Assembly (NCBI GenBank): GCA_900318685.1
Contig: ONLL01000013.1
Location: 1 to 64,000, forward strand
DNA from: an uncultured Prevotellaceae bacterium
GTDB lineage: Bacteria > Bacteroidota > Bacteroidia > Bacteroidales > Bacteroidaceae
Direction: 5' to 3'
Length of the DNA stretch: 64,000 bases
Shown: positions 23,042-32,208 of the stretch, in pieces
Layout of the letters: every line of letters starts with the position of its first letter
Position numbering within the stretch: the stretch's first letter is position 1
Notes under the pieces: generated by a model
Seen by the model: only the letters and a program-made list of their open reading frames with translations
The model's database searches: none
What the model was told of the DNA's origin: nothing
Position numbers and translations under genes: made by a program

Positions 23042-25087
23042 ATGATAAATTTCAATCTTAAGACCCAACTTTCATGGCGCGACCTTGCCGTTCGTGCTGC
23101 TTTTGTCATCGTGACAGTAGCTGCCATTGTGTGGTTCATGCCTCGTGACACTCACTTCTCATTCAAGGTAGAGAAAGGTACTCCTTGGCGCTATTCCGAC
23201 ATGACGGCCATGTTCGACTTTCCCGTGTATAAGAGCGATGTCATGCTGGCCAGCGAACGAGAGGCAGCGCTAAAGGACTTCAAGCCCTACTACACCTTCC
23301 ACGATGATGTGGCACGACGTCAGCGGGCAGCCTTCCGTCAGCGTTGCAGCAGTCTGAAAAGCATGCCAGGCAACAGTTTCAAGATCATCATCAGCAATCG
23401 TCTGAATGATCTCTACGAGCGTGGTATCGTAGACACGAAGGAGCCTCTGGGCAATGACACCACTCATACGTTCTGGCGCGTGGACGGCGAGAATGCCACG
23501 AGTGTCAGCGTCACGCAAGTGCTTACAGCTCGTCAGGCCTATGAACTGCTGATACAGGATTCCACAGTTCGCCACTATGGTGAGGCCTTGCAGGAGCTGG
23601 ACCTCAACCAGTTCCTGGTGCCCAACTTAATCTACGATAGTGTGCACAGCCAGTCGGCTCGTGAAGATATCATCCGCAGCGTGGCACCAAGCAGCAAAGT
23701 GGTGCAGCGTGGGCAGAAGATTATCAGCCGGGGAGATATCGTCGACGATGATGCCTATCAGGTGCTGATGTCGTATGAACAGGAGAACGAGCAGCGCCAC
23801 AACTCACGCGAGAATGGACTCACCTTGTTGGGCAGGGTTCTCTATGTCCTGGTATTCGTCCTTGCCTTCACCATTTATCTGGGCATGTATCGCAAGGACT
23901 ACTTCAGCCGCCTGCGCTCTGCTTGCATGCTCTATGCGCTGATTATCATCTTCGTAGGACTGGTGGCACTGCTCGTGGGACATAGTCTGCTGCACGTCTA
24001 TATCTTGCCGTTTGCCATTGTGCCCATCTTCGTCAGGGTGTTCATGGACTCACGTACGGCCTTCATGACACACATGACGGTGGTGCTCATCAGTGCGTCG
24101 ATGCTGCAGTATCCACTCGACTTCATCGCAGTCGAGACAGTGGGCGGTATGGCTGCTATCTTCTCACTGCGCGAGCTCAGCAGCCGTTCACAGCTCTTCT
24201 GGACAGCTATCATCTTCATGCTTGCCACCATGACCACTCGTCTGTCGCTTTACCTTATCCGCATGGGCGATATCTCGACACTTGACAAGAGCGACTACAC
24301 CTATCTGTTCTTCTGCGGCATCGTGGTCTTCTGTGCCTACCCCCTGCTCTATGTCGTGGAGAAGGCATTCGGATTCGTCAGCGACATCACGCTTATCGAA
24401 CTGTCGAATACTAACAGGGAGCTGTTACGACGGATGAGCGAGGTGGCACCAGGCACGTTCAACCACTCCATCCAGGTGGGTAATCTGGCTGCAGAGATTG
24501 CACGCAAGGTGGATGCCAATCCGCAGTTGGTGCGTACGGGAGCGCTATATCATGACATCGGCAAATTGCAGAATCCCATCTACTTCACTGAGAACCAGTC
24601 GGGAGGCATCTCACCTCACGACCGTTTGAGCTACATCGACAGTGCTGAGTTCATCATCGGACACGTCACTGAAGGTCTGCGACTGGCCGACAAATACCAC
24701 TTGCCACGTCAGATACGCGACTTCATTGCCACTCATCATGGTCTGGGCAAAACGAAGTATTTCTATATCAAATACAAGAACGAGCACCCTGACGAACCTG
24801 TCGATGATCTGCTCTTCACCTACCCTGGTCCCAATCCGTTCACCAAAGAGCAGGCCATCCTGATGATGGCAGATGCCGTGGAGGCAGCCTCGCGCTCATT
24901 GCCCGACTATACTGAGCAGACCATCCGACAGCTGGTGGACCGCATCGTTGATTCACAGGTCAACGACGGTTATTTCCGCGAGTGTCCCATTACTTTCCGT
25001 GAGATACAATATGCGAAGACCGTACTCATCGAGAAGCTCAAGACCATCTACCACACTCGCATCAGCTATCCGGAGGCAGCGAAATAA
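23042..25087 (+). CDS. 7TM-HD family phosphohydrolase (PgpH-like)
   Basis: The 681-residue protein matches the 7TMR-HD family. It has an N-terminal membrane helix at about 17-35, a large extracytoplasmic domain to about 265 (HDED type), seven membrane helices (about 268-455) and a cytoplasmic HD domain (about 475-640). The HD motif lies in GALYHDIGKL (near residue 505) with H in NHSIQVG and TNLVRTG-like surroundings, and ATHHGLGKTKYFY follows. In Firmicutes PgpH of this layout degrades cyclic di-AMP; the same substrate is likely here but not proven. The start at 23042 gives MINFNLKTQ; an earlier in-frame ATG lies over the promoter. The ung gene follows by 17 bases. Confidence 0.88.
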   Translation: MINFNLKTQLSWRDLAVRAAFVIVTVAAIVWFMPRDTHFSFKVEKGTPWRYSDMTAMFDFPVYKSDVMLASEREAALKDFKPYYTFHDDVARRQRAAFRQRCSSLKSMPGNSFKIIISNRLNDLYERGIVDTKEPLGNDTTHTFWRVDGENATSVSVTQVLTARQAYELLIQDSTVRHYGEALQELDLNQFLVPNLIYDSVHSQSAREDIIRSVAPSSKVVQRGQKIISRGDIVDDDAYQVLMSYEQENEQRHNSRENGLTLLGRVLYVLVFVLAFTIYLGMYRKDYFSRLRSACMLYALIIIFVGLVALLVGHSLLHVYILPFAIVPIFVRVFMDSRTAFMTHMTVVLISASMLQYPLDFIAVETVGGMAAIFSLRELSSRSQLFWTAIIFMLATMTTRLSLYLIRMGDISTLDKSDYTYLFFCGIVVFCAYPLLYVVEKAFGFVSDITLIELSNTNRELLRRMSEVAPGTFNHSIQVGNLAAEIARKVDANPQLVRTGALYHDIGKLQNPIYFTENQSGGISPHDRLSYIDSAEFIIGHVTEGLRLADKYHLPRQIRDFIATHHGLGKTKYFYIKYKNEHPDEPVDDLLFTYPGPNPFTKEQAILMMADAVEAASRSLPDYTEQTIRQLVDRIVDSQVNDGYFRECPITFREIQYAKTVLIEKLKTIYHTRISYPEAAK

Positions 25088-25104
25088 CAAAAGGGTTACG
25101 AACC

Positions 25105-25770
25105 ATGAATGTACAGATAGAACCATCCTGGAAACAGCAGTTGGCTGCTGAGTTTGAGAAACCTTACTTTGAGCAGCTCACGGCAAAGGTAAGGCAGGAA
25201 TACCAAACGTGTACCTGCTATCCTCCCGGTCCGCTTATCTTCAATGCTTTCAACCTATGCCCTTTCGATCAGGTGAAAGTGGTGATTATCGGGCAAGACC
25301 CTTACCACGAACCAGGACAAGCTCATGGACTGAGTTTCTCAGTGAAGGATGGGGTGATGTATCCGCCCTCGCTGCAGAATATTTTCAAGGAAATAGAGGC
25401 CGACCTCGGCATACCAATGCCCCAGAGTGGCGATCTAACCCGCTGGGCACAACAAGGGGTACTACTGCTCAATGCTACTCTCACAGTTCGTGCCCACGAG
25501 GCTAACAGTCATGCCCTGTTGGGATGGCGCACATTTACTGATGCTGCCATCATGGCTCTTGCACGCCAGCGCGAACATATAGTATATATGCTTTGGGGCG
25601 GTTATGCCCGTGGCAAGGCCTATATGATCGACCGTCAGCGTAATCTTGTGCTGGAGTCCGTTCATCCCTCGCCGCTCTCTGCCAACCGAGGCGGATGGTT
25701 CGGCCAGCATCAGTTCTCACGCTGCAACGAATACCTCCGCCAAAATGGCATCACGCCCATCAGTTGGTAG
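25105..25770 (+). CDS. ung: Uracil-DNA glycosylase
   Basis: The 221-residue family 1 enzyme removes uracil from DNA as the first step of base excision repair. The water-activating loop GQDPYHEPGQAHGL holds the catalytic aspartate (D65), and the DNA-intercalation loop HPSPLSANRG holds the key histidine (H187). Length and motifs are typical. It probably shares a transcript with the upstream HD protein. Confidence 0.97.
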   Translation: MNVQIEPSWKQQLAAEFEKPYFEQLTAKVRQEYQTCTCYPPGPLIFNAFNLCPFDQVKVVIIGQDPYHEPGQAHGLSFSVKDGVMYPPSLQNIFKEIEADLGIPMPQSGDLTRWAQQGVLLLNATLTVRAHEANSHALLGWRTFTDAAIMALARQREHIVYMLWGGYARGKAYMIDRQRNLVLESVHPSPLSANRGGWFGQHQFSRCNEYLRQNGITPISW

Positions 25771-26359
25771 TTCGATTATTTGACAAGCTTTTAGGAAAAG
25801 TCTTTATAAAAGGGCTCTCCAGAAGGGCTCTCTTGCGAGTTTGTGGCCCTTTGGTCGTAAATGGGCGAGTTCTGAAGATGTTTGCAAGTGGCTGTGAATG
25901 AGTGCATTGCATGTTTGTGCGCACTCGGAAATCCTCAAAAAAGTCCTAAAATGGGCATTTTGAGGGTCGAAAATGGTGATTTTGGGCAGCGTTTTCCGCA
26001 AGAAAAGTGAAAGCCAAACTCGAAAACGAAGTCGAAAGTATAGCACTTTGAGCTCGCTAGTATGGCACTTTGGGGTTGTTAGTATGTTGTTAGTATGGAA
26101 CTTTGCGATGGCTAGTATGGCACTTTGGTATTATTCCCACCGTGGGAATGACACGCTCCCAGCATGGGAACGATAGCAAAGTGCCATACTAGCGACCCCA
26201 AACTCGCTTTTTGCGCTTTGCCAACCCTGTTATCGCCTCAGTCAGGGGCGCAGGGTGGCTATTCGCTGGATGTTTTACCTAGAATGCTTCGACGGAGAGA
26301 CCCCTTTTTTGACCAATTTTCTTTACGTGGGATGGTTATTTTGTTCAACTATTGGCAGC
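25771..26359. other. Repeat-rich noncoding region
   Basis: This 589-base region between two convergent genes has no protein-like frame. It holds internal word repeats (AAAATGGGCATTTTGAGG, AAAATGGTGATTTTGGGC near 25950-25990), the repeat/hairpin block at 26037-26192, and a segment at 26281-26323 that recurs in inverted form near 61703-61750. Confidence 0.6.
26037..26192. repeat. CTAGTATGGCACTTTG repeats with inverted copy
   Basis: Variants of CTAGTATGGCACTTTG occur near 26037, 26058, 26090 and 26112, and a perfect inverted copy CAAAGTGCCATACTAG occurs at 26177-26192. The copy at 26112-26127 and the inverted copy form a 16-base-pair stem. Inside is the palindrome ATTCCCACCGTGGGAAT (26133-26149). 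Spacing is irregular, so it is not a CRISPR array. Confidence 0.75.
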
Positions 26360-26971
26360 TCACTTCCTGAGCTTTTTCACCTCCTCTGCCACATCACAGA
26401 GCTCCTGATACCACTGCTCGCCAAAGCGACGGATAAGAGGCTCACGCAAAAACTGATAGAGAGGAAGATGAAGCTGCCGACCCTTCTTCCTGCCACTCTC
26501 ACAGATTTCCCAGCGATGGTAGTTCAGCCCTACGCTACCATCGCTGAATTGTTTTTCACGAACAGGGTAGAGCGCACAGCTCATGGGCTTGCAGAACTTA
26601 CAGCGTCCACTTCGGAATGCCCGTTCCAGTGAACAAAGGCAATTGGGAGGTGCATCGGCAGTAGCTGATGGTGCATAGCAGGTGAACACGCAGTCTTTGC
26701 CACGAACGATACTCGTGACGAGGTCACCGTCACGATCAGTGTAAGCCACGCCTTGAAGATCAATCACTGCCTGTGCCGATGCACTCAAGTCGCCCCAAAC
26801 CACGTCAAGGGCATCTTCTATCGACGCCACCTCCTCAAGGGTAACGGGAGCCCCTGCGTCGCCCTCTACGCAGCAAGCGCCATGACATGCTTCAAGGTCG
26901 CAGCAGAACTCTTCGGTGAGGATATCCGACGACAGCAGGACACCACCTATCTGCAGGATGGGAGGAACCAT
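26360..26971 (-). CDS. DUF3109 family protein
   Basis: The 203-residue cysteine-rich protein has clusters in CCDLEACHGACC (about 23-34), CVFTC, CLCSLE and CKFCKPMSCALYPV. The pattern is that of DUF3109, related to the YkgJ-type metal-binding cysteine cluster, which may hold zinc or an iron-sulfur centre. No signal peptide is seen. It starts 27 bases after deoD on the same strand, so the two may be cotranscribed. The role is unknown. Confidence 0.82.
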   Translation of the reverse strand: MVPPILQIGGVLLSSDILTEEFCCDLEACHGACCVEGDAGAPVTLEEVASIEDALDVVWGDLSASAQAVIDLQGVAYTDRDGDLVTSIVRGKDCVFTCYAPSATADAPPNCLCSLERAFRSGRCKFCKPMSCALYPVREKQFSDGSVGLNYHRWEICESGRKKGRQLHLPLYQFLREPLIRRFGEQWYQELCDVAEEVKKLRK

Positions 26972-26998
26972 AGAAGGACAATAAAATAATGAGTCTAG

Positions 26999-27703
26999 CT
27001 ACAGCGAGAACGCCACGTCCATCATTCGGGTGAACGTATTCTGACGCTCCTCAGCAGTGGTTGCCTCACCCGTCAGCAGATGGTCGGAAATGGTGAGGAT
27101 CACTAGTGCACGGTTGCCTGAGCGAGCTGCATTCATATAGAGTGCTGCAGCCTCCATCTCAATGGCCAGCACACCCATGTTCATCCAGCGGTCGTTGTGG
27201 GCATTCTCCGTATAGAACGTGTCCGACGACAGCACATTGCCCACCTTATAGGAATAACCCATGCGTTCGCAGGCATCTGCAGCACGACGGGCCAATTCAA
27301 AGTCGGCAATGGGAGCGAACACACCAGGCAATTCATACTGGCTGCCATAGTTTGAGTTGGTGCAGGCACCTATGGCGATGCAGAGATCGCCCACGTGCAG
27401 GTCGCGATGCAGAGACCCTGCCGAACCTACACGGATAATAGTCTTCACGCCGTAGAAGTTGTAGAGCTCATAAGTGTAAATACCGATGGAGGGTATGCCC
27501 ATGCCGTGGCCCATCACGCTCACACGCTTGCCATTATGCATGCCAGTGAACCCCAGCATGCCACGCACACTATTGAACTGCACAGGATTCTCCAAGAATT
27601 TCTCTGCCATGAACTTGGCGCGCAGCGGGTCGCCAGCCATGATTACGGTCTCAGCTATCTCGCCTAGCTGGGCACCAATGTGGGGGGTAGGTACGTTTGC
27701 CAT
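26999..27703 (-). CDS. deoD: Purine-nucleoside phosphorylase, DeoD type
   Basis: The 234-residue enzyme of the hexameric PNP family splits purine nucleosides with phosphate for salvage. It has PTPHIGAQLGEIAETVIMAG at the N-terminus, GHGMGIPSIGIYTYEL near 65, IRVGSAGS for phosphate and VLAIEMEAAALY for nucleoside binding. Length is normal. It has its own TAnnTTTG promoter 34 bases upstream. Confidence 0.95.
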   Translation of the reverse strand: MANVPTPHIGAQLGEIAETVIMAGDPLRAKFMAEKFLENPVQFNSVRGMLGFTGMHNGKRVSVMGHGMGIPSIGIYTYELYNFYGVKTIIRVGSAGSLHRDLHVGDLCIAIGACTNSNYGSQYELPGVFAPIADFELARRAADACERMGYSYKVGNVLSSDTFYTENAHNDRWMNMGVLAIEMEAAALYMNAARSGNRALVILTISDHLLTGEATTAEERQNTFTRMMDVAFSL

Positions 27704-27737
27704 AGTCTCAAAGAGTCTTTAGTAGTAAAACTTTGTG

Positions 27738-27745
27738 CAAAGATA
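27738..27745 (-). promoter_or_regulatory. -7 box TATCTTTG for deoD
   Basis: The minus strand reads TATCTTTG 34 bases before the deoD start. Confidence 0.65.
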
Positions 27746-27887
27746 GTGAAAAGGAAATAAAAAACCAAATTTTCTTCCGCTTTTTCTCAAAAAAGATGAA
27801 ACTTTGCACACATATTATATATAATGCAGGCAAAGGAGGCCATTGTTGGGCTATGACCTCTCCCCACCACCCATGAAGGCTGAAGTT

Positions 27888-28781
27888 TTACAGATCTTTG
27901 TTATAGCGGTATTCGCTGGGCGACACACCAAGGTGCTTACGCACATAGGAGCCGAAATGGCTCATGTTGGAGAAACCCATACGAGCAGAGATTTCCTTGA
28001 TGCTAAGATGGGAGCTGCGGAGGAAGAACCGGATTTCCTCAACGGTGTATTGTGCCACCCATTCGGAAGCAGTCTTGCCACTATACTTCAGACAGAGCAT
28101 GGTGAGGTATTTCGGAGTAATGGCAAGGTGGCTGGCATAGACAGTGACGGGCTGTCGTTTGACCTGACTGTTGGAGATAAGACTGAGGAAACGATTGAAA
28201 AGCACTTTCCCCTGCGATGGTTTCTGCTCATGGTGAATGCCATTGGCGCTCTCAAGCATACAACTCAACTCAAGAAGCAGGGCTCGGAGCAAAGCCAGCA
28301 GGATGTCATAAGGAGCAGGAGGATTGGTTCGATGCAGCTTGGAATTGATGAGGGCGAAGTAGGACTTGAATTCCTCCCGGCCAATGGGTGTCATAGTGAA
28401 GATATTAAGCTGATTGATGTAGACGGCATGCTGCCATACGTCAATACGGTCGCGCAACAAACCACGCACGAGATGATCAGCAATGCAGATGACACTACAT
28501 TCAAAGTCCGGTGAGTGCTCTCCTCCGCTGACCTGTATGTTAGGTGGACAGATGAGTGCCTTGCCCTCAGTGATCTCAATGTGTTGGTTATTGGCTGTAA
28601 GCCTCTGTCGCCCCTTGCTGCAGACAGCGATGAGCGTAGTCATGGGCTTCAATGGATAAAGAGGCGCGATGTCGCTAACATTCTCTAGGAGAAGGACATC
28701 GACATCGTTGTAGTCGACGATGAAGCTGCCCAGCTCAACGTGCCGTTTTTTGTCTTGCGGGGATACGTAGGCCATACTCAT
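27888..28781 (-). CDS. AraC-family transcriptional regulator
   Basis: The 297-residue protein has an N-terminal cupin-like sensing domain (about 20-170; ITEGKALICPPNIQVSGGEH) and a C-terminal double helix-turn-helix (about 190-293; VYASHLAITPKYLTMLCLKY and SIKEISARMGFSNMSHFGSY, ending VSPSEYRYNKDL). The type binds a small ligand in the N-domain and regulates nearby or distant genes. It stands alone, next to the ptb-buk operon whose end faces its start, so a link to that pathway is possible but not shown. Confidence 0.9.
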   Translation of the reverse strand: MSMAYVSPQDKKRHVELGSFIVDYNDVDVLLLENVSDIAPLYPLKPMTTLIAVCSKGRQRLTANNQHIEITEGKALICPPNIQVSGGEHSPDFECSVICIADHLVRGLLRDRIDVWQHAVYINQLNIFTMTPIGREEFKSYFALINSKLHRTNPPAPYDILLALLRALLLELSCMLESANGIHHEQKPSQGKVLFNRFLSLISNSQVKRQPVTVYASHLAITPKYLTMLCLKYSGKTASEWVAQYTVEEIRFFLRSSHLSIKEISARMGFSNMSHFGSYVRKHLGVSPSEYRYNKDL

Positions 28782-28820
28782 TCAGTTTTGGCCACAAATT
28801 TCACCATTTTTTTTCACATT

Positions 28821-28838
28821 TCGCTACTCAAATAGCGA
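28821..28838. promoter_or_regulatory. Possible operator TCGCTA-N6-TAGCGA
   Basis: TCGCTA (28821-28826) and TAGCGA (28833-28838) are perfect inverted half-sites 40 bases upstream of the AraC-family gene. They could be a binding site for that regulator or another dimer. No TAnnTTTG box is evident here. Confidence 0.3.
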
Positions 28839-28901
28839 CAAATGTTGTCCAGTTTGACTAGTATTTCTCTTTTTGGTTAAAGTTCTTGCGTTTTTGAACA
28901 T

Positions 28902-29972
28902 TTAATCGTACTCCATGACGGTGCGCTGACCCCTGAGAACAGCAAGTGCGTTGAGTGCCAATGCCTCCATCTCGTCTTCACCAGGGAAGCAGTAGGTGGG
29001 TGCAAGGAAGTCGATGCGCTGTCGCAATCGGCTGATGACGTACTCTGAACGTGCAAGACCTCCAGTGAGGAGTATGGCGTCGACTTTACCACAGAATACA
29101 GCCCCAAGACCCACAATGTTCTTCGCCACATGATAAATCATGGCATTGAGGATGAGCTCGGCATGTTTATCTCCATATTCGCGGATGCGAAGCTCAATCT
29201 CTTTGACGTTGGCAGTGCCAAGGTGAGCGTTGAGTCCAGCCTTTCCTGCAATGCGCTTCAGGAGTTGCTTCTCACTGTACTTACCACTGAAACAGAGACG
29301 GATGAGATCAGCTGCAGGAAGACTGCCGGCACGCTCAGGCGAGAAGGGACCTTCGCCATCAAGGGCATTGTTGGCATCGACAGCTCGCCCATGGTCATGG
29401 GCAGCCACGGAGATGCCTCCTCCAAGATGGCAGATGATGAGATTGAGGTCTTCGTAGCTTTTACCTATCTCCTGAGCGAAACGTCGCGCAATAGCTCGCT
29501 GGTTGAGTGCGTGCCAGATACAGATACGGTTCATGAGTGGCGACCCTGAGATGCGTGCATAGTCATTGAGTTCATCAACGACGCCTGGGTCGGCTATGAA
29601 AGCCCTGCAGCGTGGTATGCAACAGGCTATATCATGAGCGATGAGACACCCGAGGTTGCATGCATGGTTGTGCATGGCGATGCCACTATAGGTATCATCG
29701 AGCATCTTCTGATTGATTTCATAGACACCGCCGGCGATGGGTTTCACCAGTCCTCCACGTCCGATAACAGCATCGAACTCCAGGGGAAGATTGACACGCT
29801 GAAGTTCGTCAAGCACGAGCTGCTTGCGATAGTCAAGCTGTTCGATGACGTCGTCGAAATGTGCCAAGTCTTCATTAGAGTGTGAAATACTCCGCATGAC
29901 CAACGGCATCTCGTCTTCATAGACGGCCATCTTGGTAGAGGTAGAGCCAGGGTTGACAACAAGGATGAGCAT
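28902..29972 (-). CDS. buk: Butyrate kinase
   Basis: The 356-residue ASKHA-family acyl kinase makes butyrate (or a branched-chain acid) and ATP from the acyl phosphate. It has LVVNPGSTSTKMAVYEDE at the N-terminus, the adenosine loop NLIICHLGGGISVAAHDHGR and AILLTGGLARS near the C-terminus. It follows ptb by 16 bases. In Bacteroidales the pair often serves isobutyrate/isovalerate or acyl-phosphate recycling, so the true substrate is uncertain. Confidence 0.95.
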   Translation of the reverse strand: MLILVVNPGSTSTKMAVYEDEMPLVMRSISHSNEDLAHFDDVIEQLDYRKQLVLDELQRVNLPLEFDAVIGRGGLVKPIAGGVYEINQKMLDDTYSGIAMHNHACNLGCLIAHDIACCIPRCRAFIADPGVVDELNDYARISGSPLMNRICIWHALNQRAIARRFAQEIGKSYEDLNLIICHLGGGISVAAHDHGRAVDANNALDGEGPFSPERAGSLPAADLIRLCFSGKYSEKQLLKRIAGKAGLNAHLGTANVKEIELRIREYGDKHAELILNAMIYHVAKNIVGLGAVFCGKVDAILLTGGLARSEYVISRLRQRIDFLAPTYCFPGEDEMEALALNALAVLRGQRTVMEYD

Positions 29973-29988
29973 AGGCGTTGGGATGAGG

Positions 29989-30873
29989 TTATATGCAAGC
30001 TAGCGCAAGAGAGTAGAACTTCGACTGGATGTCATCGGCACGTGAGGTGAGTACCACGGGCACCTCGGGTCCTGCGAGAATAGCTGCAGTGGTGGCACGA
30101 CAGAAGAGGGTGATGGTCTTATAGAACACGTTTCCGGCTTGAATGTCGGGGAAGATAAGCGCATCAGCATGACCACGCAGGGGCGAGGAGAGTCCTTTCT
30201 TCTTCAGGGCCTTTGCAGAAAGAGACGTCTTCAGGTCGAGAGGTCCGTCGACGATGCAAGGTCCAAAGTCACCAGCCTTTGTACGCTCAATGAGTTGTTG
30301 ATATTCGACAGTGAAGGGGAAGTGCTTGGCGTTTACTTTCTCAGAGCAATTGATTAGAGCCACAGCCGGCTCACGTATTCCCATCGAACGGCACAAGCTG
30401 AGGAGGTAGGCAAGCTGTGCTTCGCGCTGCTGCTGTGTGGGATAAGGTATGACGGCGACATCGGTCATGAAGAGCAGTTTGTCATACTGAGGCATCTGTG
30501 CACAGGTGAGATGAGTGAGCACACGCCCCTGCGGCAAAATGCCAGTCTCTTTATTAAGCACGGCACGCAGCAGGTTATCAGTATTCAGCAGGCCTTTCAT
30601 AAGCACGTCGGCCTGTCCCTGGCGTACAAGGGCTACTGCACGTGCTGCAGCGTCATCATCGTCAGAGGCATCGACACGGGGAACACCAGGGAGGGCATTG
30701 CCCATCTTTTCCGTCTCTCCTACGAGCACGGGTTCTACAAATCCTGCTTCCATGGCCTGAGCCACTGCTCCCTGCGTGGTTTCGTCGTATGGGCACACTA
30801 CTGCCACCCTGCTAGGCTTGTCGCGTCTGGCGAGGTGATCGATGAGTTCTTCGAAATTCTGTATCGCTTTCAT
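29989..30873 (-). CDS. ptb: Phosphate butyryltransferase
   Basis: The 294-residue enzyme of the phosphate acetyl/butyryltransferase family swaps CoA for phosphate on butyryl-CoA or a related acyl-CoA, supplying the acyl phosphate to buk. It carries VAVVCPYDETTQGAVAQAME near the start, ADVLMKGLLNTDNLLRAVL and the GHADALIFPDIQAGNVFYK signature. It sits in an operon of three: acetyltransferase-like gene, ptb and buk. Confidence 0.94.
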   Translation of the reverse strand: MKAIQNFEELIDHLARRDKPSRVAVVCPYDETTQGAVAQAMEAGFVEPVLVGETEKMGNALPGVPRVDASDDDDAAARAVALVRQGQADVLMKGLLNTDNLLRAVLNKETGILPQGRVLTHLTCAQMPQYDKLLFMTDVAVIPYPTQQQREAQLAYLLSLCRSMGIREPAVALINCSEKVNAKHFPFTVEYQQLIERTKAGDFGPCIVDGPLDLKTSLSAKALKKKGLSSPLRGHADALIFPDIQAGNVFYKTITLFCRATTAAILAGPEVPVVLTSRADDIQSKFYSLALACI

Positions 30874-30891
30874 AGTCTGAATATAAAAGGG

Positions 30892-32055
30892 TTAGAGAGT
30901 TTTCTTATAACAGCGACGGCGCTTGTGCTGCTCGTGTTCCAGATAGGTCCACTGGCTCTGCACCTTGCCGTTGGTCTCCATCTCTACATGTGTCTCACCC
31001 CAAAGGAAACCGTGTTTCTGGTAGATGGGAATAAGATCATAGAAAAGAAGGGCATTAGCACCTTTCTGCCGATATTCGGGCAATACACCTATAAGCAGGC
31101 AGTCGACGATGTCCGTCTTATGGAACTTCAATGCACGAATGATGTGCCACCATCCGAAAGGCCACAAGCGGCCATTGCGACATTTCTGCAGGGCTTTCGT
31201 GAGTGAGGGGAGGGTGATGCCCACACCCACCACGGGATGGGAGTCTATCGAATGGTCCTCGATAAGCGTAACCATATTGAGGTCGAGCACCTTGAAATAC
31301 ATGCGTATATACTGGTCGATCTGACGCTGTGACATGGTACTGTAACCATAGAGCCGTCCGAAGGTCTTGTTGATAACATCGAAGACCTTCTGTCCGTACT
31401 GCGCTGGTCCGAAGATATCATGCTTTGTGAGCTTTTTAATCTGAAGGTTATAACGCTTCATAATCATCTCCGACACTTTAAGGAACTTCTCGGGCATGCC
31501 TTCCTTAGGCACGAAAAGCTTGTACTCAACATAGTCGTTGTCTTTCTCATAGCCCTCCATCTGCTCCATCAACTGAGGATAATAAGCATAGTTGTACTCC
31601 GTGGCCATGCAACTAAGTTCCTCGAAGCCATGCGTAAGCATACCCTCAGGATCCATATCGGTGAAGCCGAGAGGACCAATGATCTCCTTCATCTGGTGAC
31701 GACGTCCAAAGTCTTCGACGGCACCCAGGAGAGCACGCATGACATCAATATCATCAATGAGGTCCAACCATCCAAAGCGGACAGCAGGACGCTGCCACTG
31801 TTCGTTATAACGATGATTGATGATGGCTGCCACACGTCCCACCAACTTGCCGTCCTTATAAGCGAGGTAGTATTCCACGTCACAGAACTCGAAGGCTGCA
31901 TTGGGATCTTTCGCCCAGGGAGAAAGCGTCTGAACCTCATCACTATATAAGTTAGGAGCATCATAAGGGCTGCCCTTATACAAATCATAATGCAATTGGA
32001 TAAAGCGGTCAAGGTCGCGCTTGCTCTCCACTTTCTTTATCTCTATCGTTGCCAT
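30892..32055 (-). CDS. GNAT-like protein of the YghO type
   Basis: The 387-residue protein has the features of a widespread family of large, GNAT-related proteins: PYDAPNLYSDEVQTLSPW near 33, GRVAAIINHRYNEQW and GPLGFTDMDPEGMLTHGFEE, then a second half with ADALKFHKTDIVDCLLIG-type strands and GVLPEYRQKGANALLFYDL, a GNAT acetyl-CoA loop. No enzymatic reaction is established for the family. It leads an operon with ptb and buk and could act on the acyl-CoA or an acyl product, but this is inferred only from position. Confidence 0.75.
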   Translation of the reverse strand: MATIEIKKVESKRDLDRFIQLHYDLYKGSPYDAPNLYSDEVQTLSPWAKDPNAAFEFCDVEYYLAYKDGKLVGRVAAIINHRYNEQWQRPAVRFGWLDLIDDIDVMRALLGAVEDFGRRHQMKEIIGPLGFTDMDPEGMLTHGFEELSCMATEYNYAYYPQLMEQMEGYEKDNDYVEYKLFVPKEGMPEKFLKVSEMIMKRYNLQIKKLTKHDIFGPAQYGQKVFDVINKTFGRLYGYSTMSQRQIDQYIRMYFKVLDLNMVTLIEDHSIDSHPVVGVGITLPSLTKALQKCRNGRLWPFGWWHIIRALKFHKTDIVDCLLIGVLPEYRQKGANALLFYDLIPIYQKHGFLWGETHVEMETNGKVQSQWTYLEHEQHKRRRCYKKTL

Positions 32056-32084
32056 TTTTTGCGTATTTGATATGAATTAACGTA

Positions 32085-32092
32085 CAAAGGTA
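32085..32092 (-). promoter_or_regulatory. -7 box TACCTTTG for the GNAT-like - ptb - buk operon
   Basis: The minus strand reads TACCTTTG 30 bases before the start of the first gene. Confidence 0.65.
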
Positions 32093-32165
32093 AGGTTTTT
32101 TTCGCATATTTCAGCAAAAAATAATATTTTTTTGCAACTTTTCTTGTCGTTTCGGGAAAAATTGC

Positions 32166-32173
32166 TATCTTTG
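32166..32173 (+). promoter_or_regulatory. -7 box TATCTTTG for the OmpA-family gene
   Basis: TATCTTTG lies 36 bases before the ATG at 32209, with CTTGTCG about 20 bases upstream as a weak -33 region. Confidence 0.65.
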
Positions 32174-32208
32174 CAGTCAAAATACTAATTACAAACATAT
32201 CTAGGACA

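Noticed and set aside
26037-26192. CRISPR-like array
   Set aside because: Units are only about 16 bases, vary in sequence and spacing, include an inverted copy, and no cas gene is near.
27843-28514. 223-codon plus-strand frame opposite the AraC-family gene
   Set aside because: Shadow of a gene with a clear helix-turn-helix signature; no independent motif.
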